Positions 38,526 to 46,856 of a stretch of 64,000 nucleotides of DNA are shown in pieces. Each line of letters begins with the position of its first letter. Positions within the stretch are counted from its first letter, which is position 1. The translations under genes were made by a program, and so were the position numbers. The notes below the pieces were generated by a model. That model did not search any database and was not told the origin of the DNA. It was given only the letters and a program-made list of their open reading frames with translations. Origin of the DNA: Lachnoanaerobaculum gingivalis (GTDB lineage Bacteria > Bacillota > Clostridia > Lachnospirales > Lachnospiraceae); NCBI RefSeq assembly GCF_003862475.1, contig NZ_RRCO01000007.1:1-64000 (forward strand), read 5' to 3'.

Positions 38526-39082
38526 ATGAAAAAAGATTTTATTTGGCATTATCCACTCTTGCTATCAGTACAATTCTTGCAATGCCTGTATTTGCAGGAA
38601 CATGGAAACAGGATAATGTAGGCTGGTGGTACGAAAGAGACGATAAAAGCTTTCCTAAATCTATTTGGGAGCAGATAGACGGATCATGGTATTATTTTAA
38701 TGAGAATGGTTATATGCTATCTAATCAATGGCTTGGCAACTATTATCTCGGTTCTACCGGTGCAATGCTGACAAATACTGTTGTAGACGGATATCAGGTG
38801 GGTGCAGACGGTGCATATATCCCGGCTTCACAGTCTACAGGCAGCTCAAAATCAAATACTCAGAATACATCAACTTCAGCTTCTAATAACAGTTCAAATA
38901 CAGGAACTGTTGTAAATAACAGAGCTACTGATTATATATTAAATAAAAACAGCCATGTATTCCATTATTCAAACTGTACTGCAGTACAAAAGATGAGGGA
39001 ACATAATAAGATACCTTTTAGCGGAACAAGAGATGAGGCTATTTCCAAAGGATATACACCTTGTCAAATATGTCATCCTTAA
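38526..39082 (+). pseudogene. Secreted wall-binding protein with Ada-like metal-binding tail, frame interrupted at an A-tract
   Basis: The true start is ATG 38526 with AAGGAG 5 bases upstream. The six-A run that follows (38529-38534) leaves the signal peptide out of frame; seven As would give MKKRFYLALSTLAISTIL, then AMPVFAG, joined to the rest. From 38543 the frame is open for 179 residues: two wall-binding repeats (WWYERDDKSFPKSIW, WYYFNENGYML), a serine/asparagine linker, and a C-terminal domain (NSHVFHYSNCTAVQKM, GYTPCQICHP) like the Cys-rich domain beside competence nucleases. A one-base slip could toggle expression; it may also be a sequencing or decay event. Confidence 0.75.
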
Positions 39083-39126
39083 AACATGTAACTCTACTAA
39101 GTAGTATATGTAATACGCTTTAAAGA

Positions 39127-39165
39127 CTGTATGTCCTGTTAAATCAGAATATACAGTCTTTTCAT
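39127..39165 (+). terminator. Terminator after the 38526 gene
   Basis: AAAGACTGTAT / ATACAGTCTTT stem followed by TCATCTTCT on the plus strand. Confidence 0.75.
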
Positions 39166-39314
39166 CTTCTACACTGTTCTATTTCTTTATTAATTATTTT
39201 TAATACTTACTTCACTTTATCTATGTTTACAATCAATTGCTTTTATATTATTGTATATCTAAGTAACAATATTTTCTGCAGCCATACATACTGTATTTAC
39301 AAAAGGAGGTTATA

Positions 39315-40277
39315 ATGGCAAATATCATTGACTATATAAAATGGCGTGGAGATTTATCTTTTGATGTTTCTCCTTTTAATGAACTTGATAATGCGGTTTT
39401 TTCATTATTCTCCTATCTTGACTTAAAAGACTTACAAAATGAAATAAACTCAATAGGCGTTTCTCTTGCAGATGCCTGCAGATATCTAATTACTCATGAT
39501 TATCACTACGGTTATATGAGTGAAATAAATTCTGATTTTTTGAATGCTCTGGCAACTTCCGAGAGATTCGGTAAGGTTATGATCCTTGATTATATAGATC
39601 TCTATCATGAGAAAAAATATCAATTTTCGTCAACCGGATTTATGTATGACGACAGTCAGATGTATATTGCATTCAGAGGAACCGATGACAGTATTGTTGC
39701 TTGGAAAGAAGACTTTATGATGAGTTTTTCAGTTATTCCGGCTCAGAAATTTGCACTGGATTTTCTAAAGCATGTTATTTCTCGTCATCCGAATACAGAT
39801 TTTATAGTTGGAGGACATAGTAAGGGCGGTAATCTTGCAATCTACTCCTGTGCAATGTGTGATGAACTATTTAGGGATAGAATTACAACCATCTATAATA
39901 ATGACGGACCAGACCTTTGTGATGAAGTAATCAATACCGATATAATGAATGCTATAAAGAATAAAATAATCAAAATAGTTCCCGACTTTTGTGTGGTTGG
40001 CATGATTTTTAACAATACAAAAAATATAAAAGTGGTAAAAGCCGATAATATTGCTTTCCTACAGCATGATATACTCAACTGGAACTGTATAAGAACAAAC
40101 TTTGAGTATGTTGATGATATAAACAAGGATGCAGGTAAATTCAACAGTTTTGTAGACAAGGTATTGGAGAACACTGATTTAAGTAAACGCAAGGAATATG
40201 TAAATAATTTCTTTGATAAAATAATAGAATCAGGCACGACAAGGCTGCCTTGGGGTAAGAATAATCATACAACTTAA
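39315..40277 (+). CDS. Mbeg1-like (DUF2974) alpha/beta hydrolase
   Basis: A 320-residue protein with the lipase-type nucleophile elbow GGHSKGGNLAIY near residue 170 and a preceding conserved strand IAFRGTDDSIVAWKEDF near 115. DUF2974/Mbeg1 proteins are predicted serine hydrolases with unknown substrates. No signal peptide. AAAGGAGG precedes the ATG. The gene stands alone between terminators. Confidence 0.85.
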   Translation: MANIIDYIKWRGDLSFDVSPFNELDNAVFSLFSYLDLKDLQNEINSIGVSLADACRYLITHDYHYGYMSEINSDFLNALATSERFGKVMILDYIDLYHEKKYQFSSTGFMYDDSQMYIAFRGTDDSIVAWKEDFMMSFSVIPAQKFALDFLKHVISRHPNTDFIVGGHSKGGNLAIYSCAMCDELFRDRITTIYNNDGPDLCDEVINTDIMNAIKNKIIKIVPDFCVVGMIFNNTKNIKVVKADNIAFLQHDILNWNCIRTNFEYVDDINKDAGKFNSFVDKVLENTDLSKRKEYVNNFFDKIIESGTTRLPWGKNNHTT

Positions 40278-40283
40278 ATATAG

Positions 40284-40321
40284 AAAGGGATTTGAATCAA
40301 TAAACGGTTCTAATCCCTTTT
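40284..40321. terminator. Bidirectional terminator
   Basis: AAAGGGATT / AATCCCTTT stem with T-runs on both sides, between the convergent genes at 39315 and 40320. Confidence 0.8.
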
Positions 40322-40472
40322 ATACTTCATACAGCGGTTTTATACGCCCCTCTTTTATCAGTTTTTCAACTTCTTCATCCGATAATTTAACAGGGCATCC
40401 CGGCATAGATAACCTATCTAAATAAGCTTGATAAGATTCTTTTTGCATTTCTTCTTCACTTTTATTTATCAT
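40320..40472 (-). CDS. 50-residue protein of unknown function
   Basis: Starts MINKSEEEMQKESYQAYLDR and ends KLSDEEVEKLIKEGRIKPL-YEV. CGAGGTG stands 6 bases before the ATG. The C-terminal half is shared with the fragment at 38127-38220, so this is a repeated small family in the region. No membrane segment and no known domain; the charged helical end would fit an antitoxin or peptide adaptor, but no partner is evident. Confidence 0.6.
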   Translation of the reverse strand: MINKSEEEMQKESYQAYLDRLSMPGCPVKLSDEEVEKLIKEGRIKPLYEV

Positions 40473-40515
40473 TATTTCACCTCGATATATACCAATAATT
40501 TGCTATAAAATAGTA

Positions 40516-40746
40516 TTAAAGTAGTTCTCGCTCCAAATCAAAGTCTAATCCGATCCTATCTAAGCTTACTTCTCGAACATCAAATTCTGTTCTTAAAATA
40601 TCCAAGACTTCATAGTATGCCAATGCTCTTCCATCTTTAAACGAGTCTTTTCTATCACCTCTTGATTCTACAGCTGCTTCCCTTGCTCTTTCTACTATTC
40701 TTTCTACAATATAGGCTATTCCTTCAATGCTGATCTTGTCTGCCAT
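40516..40746 (-). CDS. Hypothetical protein
   Basis: A 76-residue acidic helical protein (MADKISIEGIAYIVERIVER; FKDGRALAYYEVLDILRTEF). Not recognised. The ribosome binding site is weak. It lies 11 bases after the next upstream gene and may be co-transcribed with it. Confidence 0.5.
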   Translation of the reverse strand: MADKISIEGIAYIVERIVERAREAAVESRGDRKDSFKDGRALAYYEVLDILRTEFDVREVSLDRIGLDFDLERELL

Positions 40747-40757
40747 TTTTTCTTACT

Positions 40758-41027
40758 TTACTCAAATATCTTTAACAGCTTCTCAATGGTATCCGTGCAT
40801 TCTGCATATAAAAAAGTTTCCTCTTCAGTTCTTACAATAGTAAAAGGATTTCCGTCTATTTCGCAATCATACAAATCATCCAATGGTGTTTCGTGCTTTC
40901 TACCGATACTGATATTTTTCTTTTTTAAAATACTTTGTAATTTTTTCAGTTCTTCTTCCGCCGAAATTCTCTCGTGATTCTGAAAATAAATCCTGTTTTT
41001 ATCATTTTTAAGTAAAAAAGTTTTCAT
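40758..41027 (-). CDS. Hypothetical protein
   Basis: An 89-residue soluble protein (MKTFLLKNDKNRIYFQNHER; FTIVRTEEETFLYAECTDTI). Not recognised. GGAGG lies 13 bases before this ATG; a TTG 12 bases further upstream is a closer alternative start, giving 93 residues. Confidence 0.5.
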   Translation of the reverse strand: MKTFLLKNDKNRIYFQNHERISAEEELKKLQSILKKKNISIGRKHETPLDDLYDCEIDGNPFTIVRTEEETFLYAECTDTIEKLLKIFE

Positions 41028-41068
41028 TATGATATACAAACCTCCGTAAGAATTACTTTCCCATCATA

Positions 41069-41305
41069 TTATTTATCTTCCTCAACGATTTCAAACATAT
41101 CAGGAGGATACAAATAATCGTCACCTGAATCATCTATGATTCTATACCAACCACGCTCTATAGATATTACATCATAAATCTTGTTATTTGTTAATACCAA
41201 AAAATCTGTTTTACCAAGCCATTTAACCTTCATCTTTTTTATCCCGATCCGCAGCTCAGCCTTTGCTTTGGTCGCATTTAATAAAAAGTATGACAAAAGA
41301 GACAC
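41069..41305 (-). CDS. Small phage-like hypothetical protein
   Basis: Up to 78 residues; the part from MKVKWLGKTDFLVLTNNKIY to YLYPPDMFEIVEEDK resembles small SH3-like proteins found among phage genes. The start is uncertain (residue 25 at 41233 is plausible). It belongs to the prophage remnant. Confidence 0.45.
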   Translation of the reverse strand: MSLLSYFLLNATKAKAELRIGIKKMKVKWLGKTDFLVLTNNKIYDVISIERGWYRIIDDSGDDYLYPPDMFEIVEEDK

Positions 41306-41320
41306 CTATACTAAGTGTCT

Positions 41321-42207
41321 CTAAACCTCCATTTTAATTATAGGAAAGTAAGTCGGAGTTGCACCGGCCTTTTCCCCGTAGGGCTGTATACCTCCTATAC
41401 GATTACCTTCCATTATTAGATGAGAACTTATAAATTTGTATGCTTCTTCTTGATTCAGATTATACCCATTCCGTATACTTTTTTCAAGATTGTGAAAGTC
41501 ATTATATAGCGCCTGTTCAAAGTATTTACTTCCATCAGTCAATGATTCTAAGTCGTCTATATAATGTTCCAGTTCATGGAATGTGGACTTGAATTTACCT
41601 AATCTGTTCATTGAATCCTTGCTTAAATTCACAAAAATACCTTGATTATTGTAAAAAGCACCTCCTAATATTTCATAATTAGCAAAAGTAATTCTATACA
41701 TATTGCGTTTTATCATGTCTTTAATTATAGGGTGTACACTTTCTATTATGCTTAGTATTTCATCTCTATAACCTGTAGGTAATTGATTGATCGAAAAACT
41801 CCTTGCAGTTGTCTTATCTATAAACCTATATAATTTACTTTTCCATTCTTTGACTTTTTTCTATAACTATCTGCATTTTCACTACCCAGTGAGTTTTCAG
41901 ATAGCCTTGTATATTTCTTTACCTGTCTATCAGCATAATTTACAAGCTGATCCAGTCTATAATCTTCCTTAATCCCATTCAGCTCTCTTCTTGAAAACCT
42001 AGCCTCAGGATTATCGTCAAGTATAGGAAAATATGTACTGTGGCTATCTTTACAGTTGGGATGGTAAAGCCCATCTTGCATGGCTGAGCTTAATAGCATA
42101 TAAGGTCCGTCTGTAGCCTTTCCACCGCTCCATACATCATCTATCATAACTTTGCCCACAAAAGGTAAACATAGCGGGCAAGCCACTGTGGTATCAAATC
42201 GTAGTAT
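41321..42207 (-). pseudogene. Phage minor capsid protein, truncated and frameshifted
   Basis: The left part, CPLCLPFVGKVMIDDVWSGG and GLYHPNCKDSHSTYFPI, is the signature of phage minor capsid protein 2; only the C-terminal region remains, beginning at DTTVACPLC near 42200. The frame breaks at a six-A run (plus 41855-41860): the other frame continues KEWKSKLYRFIDKTTARSF and then MIKRNMYRITFANYEILGG to PIIKMEV at 41321, with an HELEHYID motif that resembles a metallopeptidase- or toxin-like tail domain. Thus a capsid-toxin fusion is preserved in pieces. Confidence 0.65.
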
Positions 42208-42644
42208 GTAGCTTTAGGCTGTAATTCTGCTATCTGCTGGTCTTTTATTTTGCTTTCAAGTCTTAGCCTACTAAGCTCCTGCTCTGCTATCCTCAATGCC
42301 CTTGCCATAATCTTTTCTGGAGAATTGTAATCTTTCTCTACCTGAATAAAATACTGTCTTGCCTGCTTACCTCTCTCAGTCCTCTGAATCATACAGATTT
42401 CTTTTGCCATATCAAGCTTGATTAGGTGGTCGATAAGCTCTATACTAACTTCTCTATCGCCTTCGTTTTGAACTTGGACAAATTTGTCTGAGTTGAAATC
42501 CTGCCACTATGTGAACCCATACTCTGCCATTCTCGGAAGCCACTTCATGTAAGGTGTTTCCACTCCCAAGGCCTTGTGCAACTCTATGCCACTTACCACG
42601 GGCTCTAAACTCTCATTGACTTCTATCTTTACTAAGATATCCAT
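42144..42644 (-). pseudogene. Phage antirepressor, internal stop and 3' fusion
   Basis: Starts ATG 42644 with AAAGGAG upstream: MDILVKIEVNESLEPVVSGI, then ELHKALGVETPYMKWLPRM, an AntA-type domain. A TAG at 42507-42509 follows YGFT, after which the frame continues DMAKEICMIQRTERGKQARQ and AELQPKATYYDLI, then runs out of frame into the capsid gene. The join near 42195-42205 marks a deletion that removed the rest of the early region and most structural genes. Confidence 0.75.
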
Positions 42645-42678
42645 TTGTATCAACTCCTTTTTAAATTCGCATATCATG

Positions 42679-42888
42679 CTACAAAATCAGCAAAAAAATT
42701 GCATTCACATCTTCCATTGATAGATTTAAGACCTTTGATATTTTCTCAGCTTCGCTTATTGTTAACGTATCACCGTTTGAAGTAAGCTTTCTATACAGGG
42801 TTGTTCTGTCTATACCAATGTAAGAGGCTAATTGTGAGACATTTAGACCATTCTCTACAATCTTTCCCTTTAGCTTATTAACATTCAT
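42679..42888 (-). CDS. Cro-like HTH protein
   Basis: A 69-residue helix-turn-helix protein (VSQLASYIGIDRTTLYRKLT). It is divergent from the CI-like gene at 43064, with a 175-base AT-rich intergenic region that should hold the operators. Probable early-gene regulator of the prophage. Confidence 0.75.
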   Translation of the reverse strand: MNVNKLKGKIVENGLNVSQLASYIGIDRTTLYRKLTSNGDTLTISEAEKISKVLNLSMEDVNAIFLLIL

Positions 42889-43063
42889 AGCTCTATTTCC
42901 TTTTTATCGCATTTATACGACAAGTTTATAATAAATCTTATTTATTTTTTGTCACACATTTTTTGCGTAATATGCGATTTTTTATTTTACAAGTTTTTAG
43001 TGGTGCATATTTGCAAATAAAGTTATATAATTACTCTATCCTAATATAAAAGGAGTTCCGTAA

Positions 43064-43651
43064 ATGACGATAGGAGAAAGAATAAAGCAAAGAAGAATGG
43101 AATTAGGTTTATCAGTTGATGAAGTCGCTGAAAAACTAGGTAAAAATAGAGCAACAGTTTATAGATATGAAAGTAATGAAATTGAAAATTTGCCTGTAGG
43201 GACATTAGAACCCTTGGCAAAGATACTAGAAACCACTCCAGCACGACTTATGGGCTGGGAGTACGAGGAGCAAGACGAAAATTATAGAAGGATATTCGCC
43301 CGTAATCTAAATAGATTTTTGAAAATTAACGGGAAAAATCAAGCCGATATCGCTATGCTATTGAATGTGTCACAAGCAGCGGTTTCAACTTGGTGCAAAG
43401 GAATAAAATTGCCTAGAATGGATAAGGTTCAGGCCTTAGCGGACTACTTCGGCATAAACAAATCAGATTTATTAGAAAATAAGGGAACTCAGGAAGAGGA
43501 TAACTCCTATTATATAGATGAGTATGCCAAAGAACTTGCACAGTTCCTTTTTAAAAATCCTGAATACAGGGTATTATTCGACGCTGCGAAATATGTATCG
43601 GCCGACGACTTAGAAATGGTAAAGACAATTATAGATAAATTTAAAAAATAG
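43064..43651 (+). CDS. XRE-family repressor with two HTH domains (CI-like)
   Basis: A 195-residue protein with one helix-turn-helix at about 5-62 (RRMELGLSVDEVAEKLGKNR) and a second at about 80-140 (KINGKNQADIAMLLNVSQAA, VSTWCKG), an unusual doubled arrangement. No LexA-type peptidase domain is present, so induction by RecA self-cleavage is not expected; the adjoining ImmA-like protein could inactivate it instead. AAAGGAG precedes the ATG. Confidence 0.8.
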   Translation: MTIGERIKQRRMELGLSVDEVAEKLGKNRATVYRYESNEIENLPVGTLEPLAKILETTPARLMGWEYEEQDENYRRIFARNLNRFLKINGKNQADIAMLLNVSQAAVSTWCKGIKLPRMDKVQALADYFGINKSDLLENKGTQEEDNSYYIDEYAKELAQFLFKNPEYRVLFDAAKYVSADDLEMVKTIIDKFKK

Positions 43652-43673
43652 GGATTAAATTAAAAAGTATAGA

Positions 43674-43895
43674 TTGACTAATGATAACTGCAGATATGTA
43701 TATCTTCCCAGCATACCGCCCAAAATCAAAGGCTTTGTCATGGAAGAGGACGGATATTACACGGTTGTACTTAATCCTGCCTTGTCTGCAGATACAACTA
43801 AAAAGACCAAATTGCATGAGATAAAGCACATATTAAGAAGAGATTTCGACAATGCCGACTGCAATCAGGTCGAGAGTGATGTAAGGGGAGCTTAG
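43674..43895 (+). CDS. Short ImmA/IrrE-like metallopeptidase
   Basis: A 73-residue frame with a TTG start and the zinc motif HEIKH near residue 48. Full ImmA-type proteins are usually 130-200 residues, so this is a short form or is truncated after DFDNADCNQVESDVRGA. It follows the CI-like repressor by 22 bases, the typical repressor/antirepressor-protease pairing. Confidence 0.6.
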   Translation: MTNDNCRYVYLPSIPPKIKGFVMEEDGYYTVVLNPALSADTTKKTKLHEIKHILRRDFDNADCNQVESDVRGA

Positions 43896-43940
43896 AGGGA
43901 AAGTTTGATTTTTTATTTATAAAAATGGGGAGATAATAAT

Positions 43941-44774
43941 ATGATTAATAACTATACAGAAGAAGTATTTGAAAGTATTAAGCATATAAATGAATATGGA
44001 CAGGAATTTTGGTATGCAAGGGAGTTGCAAAAGGTTCTTGAGTATAAAGACTTTAGAAACTTTGAGCTATCAATCTATAAAGCTATGGAATCGTGTAAAA
44101 ATAGCGGTTTTGATTTTAATGACCATTTTGGTGAAACCACCGAAATGGTATCTATAGGCTCAAATGCAAAACGAAAAGTTTCAAGTTACATATTAAGCAG
44201 ATATGCTTGTTATCTTATTGTAATGAACAGTGAACCATCTAAAGAAATTGTTGCACTTGGGCAAACTTACTTTGCAGTAAAAACAAGGCAACAAGAATTA
44301 ATTGATGACTATGAGCATCTTACAGATGATCAGAAGAGACTTGCTATCCGTAAAGAAATGGCAGAGCATAATAAACAACTTGTAGCTGCTGCAAAAGATG
44401 CCGGCGTTGAAAGCTCTCTTGATTATGCTATATTTCAAAATTATGGTTATCAAGGTCTTTATGGTGGTCTTAAAGCTTCGGATATACACAAACTAAAAGG
44501 ACTTAAAAAAGGGCAACAGATTCTTGATCACATGGGCTATGAAGAACTTGCAGCCAATCTTTTTAGAGCTACACAAACTGAAGCTAAGTTAAGGCGTGAA
44601 AATATTCAAGGTAAAGCAAATGCAAATCAGACTCATTTTGAAGTAGGTAAGAAAGTACGAGATACTATAAAGGATCTTGGCGGAACAATGCCGGAGGATT
44701 TACCTACACCTGATAAGAGTATTAAACAGATAGAAAAAGAACAGAAAAAGCTTGAAAACAAGCAAAAAAGATAA
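43941..44774 (+). CDS. dinD: DNA-damage-inducible protein D (DinD-like)
   Basis: A 277-residue protein with an N-terminal BRO-like domain (about 10-110, EFWYARELQKVLEYKDFRNF) and a C-terminal charged region. DinD of E. coli is SOS-induced and modulates RecA filaments; the family is common on prophages. GGGGAGA precedes the ATG. Intact. Confidence 0.85.
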   Translation: MINNYTEEVFESIKHINEYGQEFWYARELQKVLEYKDFRNFELSIYKAMESCKNSGFDFNDHFGETTEMVSIGSNAKRKVSSYILSRYACYLIVMNSEPSKEIVALGQTYFAVKTRQQELIDDYEHLTDDQKRLAIRKEMAEHNKQLVAAAKDAGVESSLDYAIFQNYGYQGLYGGLKASDIHKLKGLKKGQQILDHMGYEELAANLFRATQTEAKLRRENIQGKANANQTHFEVGKKVRDTIKDLGGTMPEDLPTPDKSIKQIEKEQKKLENKQKR

Positions 44775-44932
44775 TAAAAAAGCCACCCGGTACGCTAATA
44801 CAGGATGGCCAAACATACTATTGCAAGCTACTGCTCACTACAATATGCCCTAGACAAGCTATATTGTACCATATTAGCAGCTGTTTTTGCAATGGCTGTT
44901 ATTTTTGTGCGTAAAATTAAGGAAGGGGCAAT

Positions 44933-46036
44933 ATGGCAAAAGCAAAATATACCCAATCTAAAGATGGTAAGTGGTACGCTTATGTATGGGACGGAACATA
45001 TACAGCTACTGGAGCCAAGAAAAGAAATAAGCTATCCTCATCCAAATCAAGTGGAGATCTTGAGAAAAAGGTTTTTGAATTTAATCGTACATTAAAAGAA
45101 AATGAGTATGTTAAACCAAGCCATTATTCTGTTTTAGAATACTCAAGGCATTGGTTTATCACTTATAAGGCAATCAGAGAACTAAATACCAGGAAGATGT
45201 ATGAGAACATAATAGAAAAACACCTATCTATGTTCTCAACTGTCAGATTACAAGACTTACAACGATTCCATATACAGATGCTAATAAATAAAAATAGTGA
45301 GCAGCCTATAACCTGTGAACAAATAATGCTTACTATAAAGCAAATAGTAAAGTCGGCAATATCAGATAAGATTATTCCGCCTACTGCCCTCTTAGATCTG
45401 ACAACCGGAATAAGCCTTCCAAAGAAAAATACAAAATCTAAAAAGAGACCGCTTACGAAGAATGAAATACAAGCTATCAAAACAGCTGATTTTCTTCCTG
45501 ATGAAAAAGCCTATGTACTTATACTATATGGCTGTGGACTTAGAAGAGAGGAGGCACTAGCACTTATGAAATCAGATATTAATCTTTTAGATGGAACACT
45601 TAGAGTAGAAAGAGCTGTTGTATTTGATGTAAATATCCCTATTATTAAGTCTCCAAAAACTCATAATGGCTATAGAACAATTCCTATGCCTGATTGGCTT
45701 ACATCATACCTAAAGGAATATATTCCTGCTCTTAAGACAGATTATCTGTTTACTACAAGGGATGAGCTAATAACAAAATCAAGTTTTAATAAGATGTGGA
45801 GAAGAATCTTAAAGAAGATGAATCTTGAAACAGATGAAGAGATTACCGGGCTAACCAGTCATATCTTCAGGCATAACTACTGCAGCAACCTCTGCTACCA
45901 AATTCCAAAAATCAGTATAAAGAAAATAGCCTCGCTAATGGGTGATACCGAGAAGATGGTCCTTGATATATATAATCATTTGATAGAAGAAAAAGAAAAT
46001 ACAACTGCTGCTATAAGTGAAGTATTTAAGTTGTAG
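44933..46036 (+). CDS. int: Tyrosine recombinase / phage integrase
   Basis: A 367-residue site-specific recombinase: AP2-like DNA-binding N-terminus (SKDGKWYAYVWDGTYTATG), core-binding domain (about 65-155) and catalytic domain with R in GCGLRREEAL (about 201), HxxR in SHIFRHNYC (about 309) and Y in LDIYNHL (about 346). All residues are present, so the enzyme could be active. GGAAGGGG precedes the ATG. It is the integrase of the prophage remnant. Confidence 0.9.
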   Translation: MAKAKYTQSKDGKWYAYVWDGTYTATGAKKRNKLSSSKSSGDLEKKVFEFNRTLKENEYVKPSHYSVLEYSRHWFITYKAIRELNTRKMYENIIEKHLSMFSTVRLQDLQRFHIQMLINKNSEQPITCEQIMLTIKQIVKSAISDKIIPPTALLDLTTGISLPKKNTKSKKRPLTKNEIQAIKTADFLPDEKAYVLILYGCGLRREEALALMKSDINLLDGTLRVERAVVFDVNIPIIKSPKTHNGYRTIPMPDWLTSYLKEYIPALKTDYLFTTRDELITKSSFNKMWRRILKKMNLETDEEITGLTSHIFRHNYCSNLCYQIPKISIKKIASLMGDTEKMVLDIYNHLIEEKENTTAAISEVFKL

Positions 46037-46046
46037 TAAATATATA

Positions 46047-46075
46047 AAAGCAGAGCCGATGATACCGACTCTGCC
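46047..46075 (-). terminator. Terminator of the 32-residue gene
   Basis: GCAGAG / CTCTGC arms with inner TCGG / CCGA, followed on the minus strand by TTTTATATA. Confidence 0.75.
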
Positions 46076-46095
46076 CATTTGCATTTATCATTTAA

Positions 46096-46194
46096 CTATT
46101 TAGTTACCCAAATTCTAAACGCTCTCTTTCCATAATCTCTAGCATATATTCTATCACCATTTTTTGTGGTAATCCATGCTCTGAAAATGTACAT
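46096..46194 (-). CDS. 32-residue basic protein
   Basis: Starts MYIFRAWITTKNGDRIYARD and ends YGKRAFRIWVTK. AAAGGAGGG stands 8 bases before the ATG and a terminator follows the stop, so this is a complete small transcription unit. Aromatic and basic residues alternate, giving a likely beta-hairpin. I do not know its function; small proteins of this look occur near integrases of mobile elements. Confidence 0.6.
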   Translation of the reverse strand: MYIFRAWITTKNGDRIYARDYGKRAFRIWVTK

Positions 46195-46222
46195 AAAGCA
46201 CCCTCCTTTCCTCAACTTTTTA

Positions 46223-46326
46223 TTGTCAAGGCCAGTTTGCTGTGCTATAATTTAGTTGCTTAAGAAAATTATAGTTTTAGCTTACCGGCTTTAACTTTGA
46301 GTCACTATACAGTGGCTCTTTTTTTA
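46223..46326 (+). ncRNA. Candidate ~70-nt small RNA
   Basis: TTGTCA (46223-46228), 17 bases, TATAAT (46246-46251, with extended TG) would start a transcript near 46258. A stem GAG-CACT/CAGTG-CTC at about 46299-46318 followed by a seven-T run ends it near 46326. No open frame fits. The terminator overlaps the 3' end of the immA gene on the other strand. Confidence 0.5.
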
Positions 46327-46856
46327 TGTAAAAGGCTCTCGCCTGAAACATCAGAATATCTAATTCCTGCTGCCTGTAATGATATTTTACATCTCTCAGA
46401 AATTTCTTTTTTACCCATTCCTACTATCAGTTTACTAGGTGCTAGCAATTCACCTGCAAAAGTGTTTGCTTGCCACTCCGGGTCTCTATATGCCGGAATT
46501 ATATCATTAGTTCTGGCAAGTTTTAAATCACCAATTATCTCAACTGGATGCAATATTATATGTCCCAGTTCGTGTGCCAGAGTAAACCTATCCCTAGGAT
46601 TATCATTTACCGCTCCGTTATACACACTTTCTCTAATTTTCAGCAACTTCTCATTTGGGTAAGTAACAGCATAAGCCCTATTAAGCTCATGATCTTCCAC
46701 TATCTCCATTTGATACCCTAATTCATATAAACAGTATTCCAAAAACTGAACTATTGGAAAGTATAGCTCATCACCAAATCCAATTATTTCCCTGAATTTA
46801 TTTACTATATATTTAATCTTATCTTTTGACATTGGTGGTACTGCTATATCACTCAT
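46305..46856 (-). CDS. ImmA/IrrE-family metallo-endopeptidase
   Basis: A 183-residue zinc peptidase with TLAHELGHIILHP (HExxH near residue 80) and downstream EWQANTFAGELLAP, where the glutamate is the third ligand. The start at 46856 has GAGGTG upstream; it overlaps the end of the XRE gene by 8 bases. ImmA-type enzymes cleave their partner repressor in response to stress, so it probably acts on the product of 46849. Confidence 0.88.
   Translation of the reverse strand: MSDIAVPPMSKDKIKYIVNKFREIIGFGDELYFPIVQFLEYCLYELGYQMEIVEDHELNRAYAVTYPNEKLLKIRESVYNGAVNDNPRDRFTLAHELGHIILHPVEIIGDLKLARTNDIIPAYRDPEWQANTFAGELLAPSKLIVGMGKKEISERCKISLQAAGIRYSDVSGESLLHKKRATV

Noticed and set aside
43674-43895. Full-length ImmA protein by frameshift repair
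   Set aside because: Neighbouring frames after VRGA do not continue a recognisable ImmA C-terminus, so it was left as a short gene.
44805-45095. Plus-strand frame with a hydrophobic stretch (LYCTILAAVFAMAVIFV) upstream of and overlapping int
   Set aside because: Most of it lies over the integrase in another frame and it has no convincing ribosome binding site. A toxin-like peptide in its first 40 codons remains possible but unsupported.
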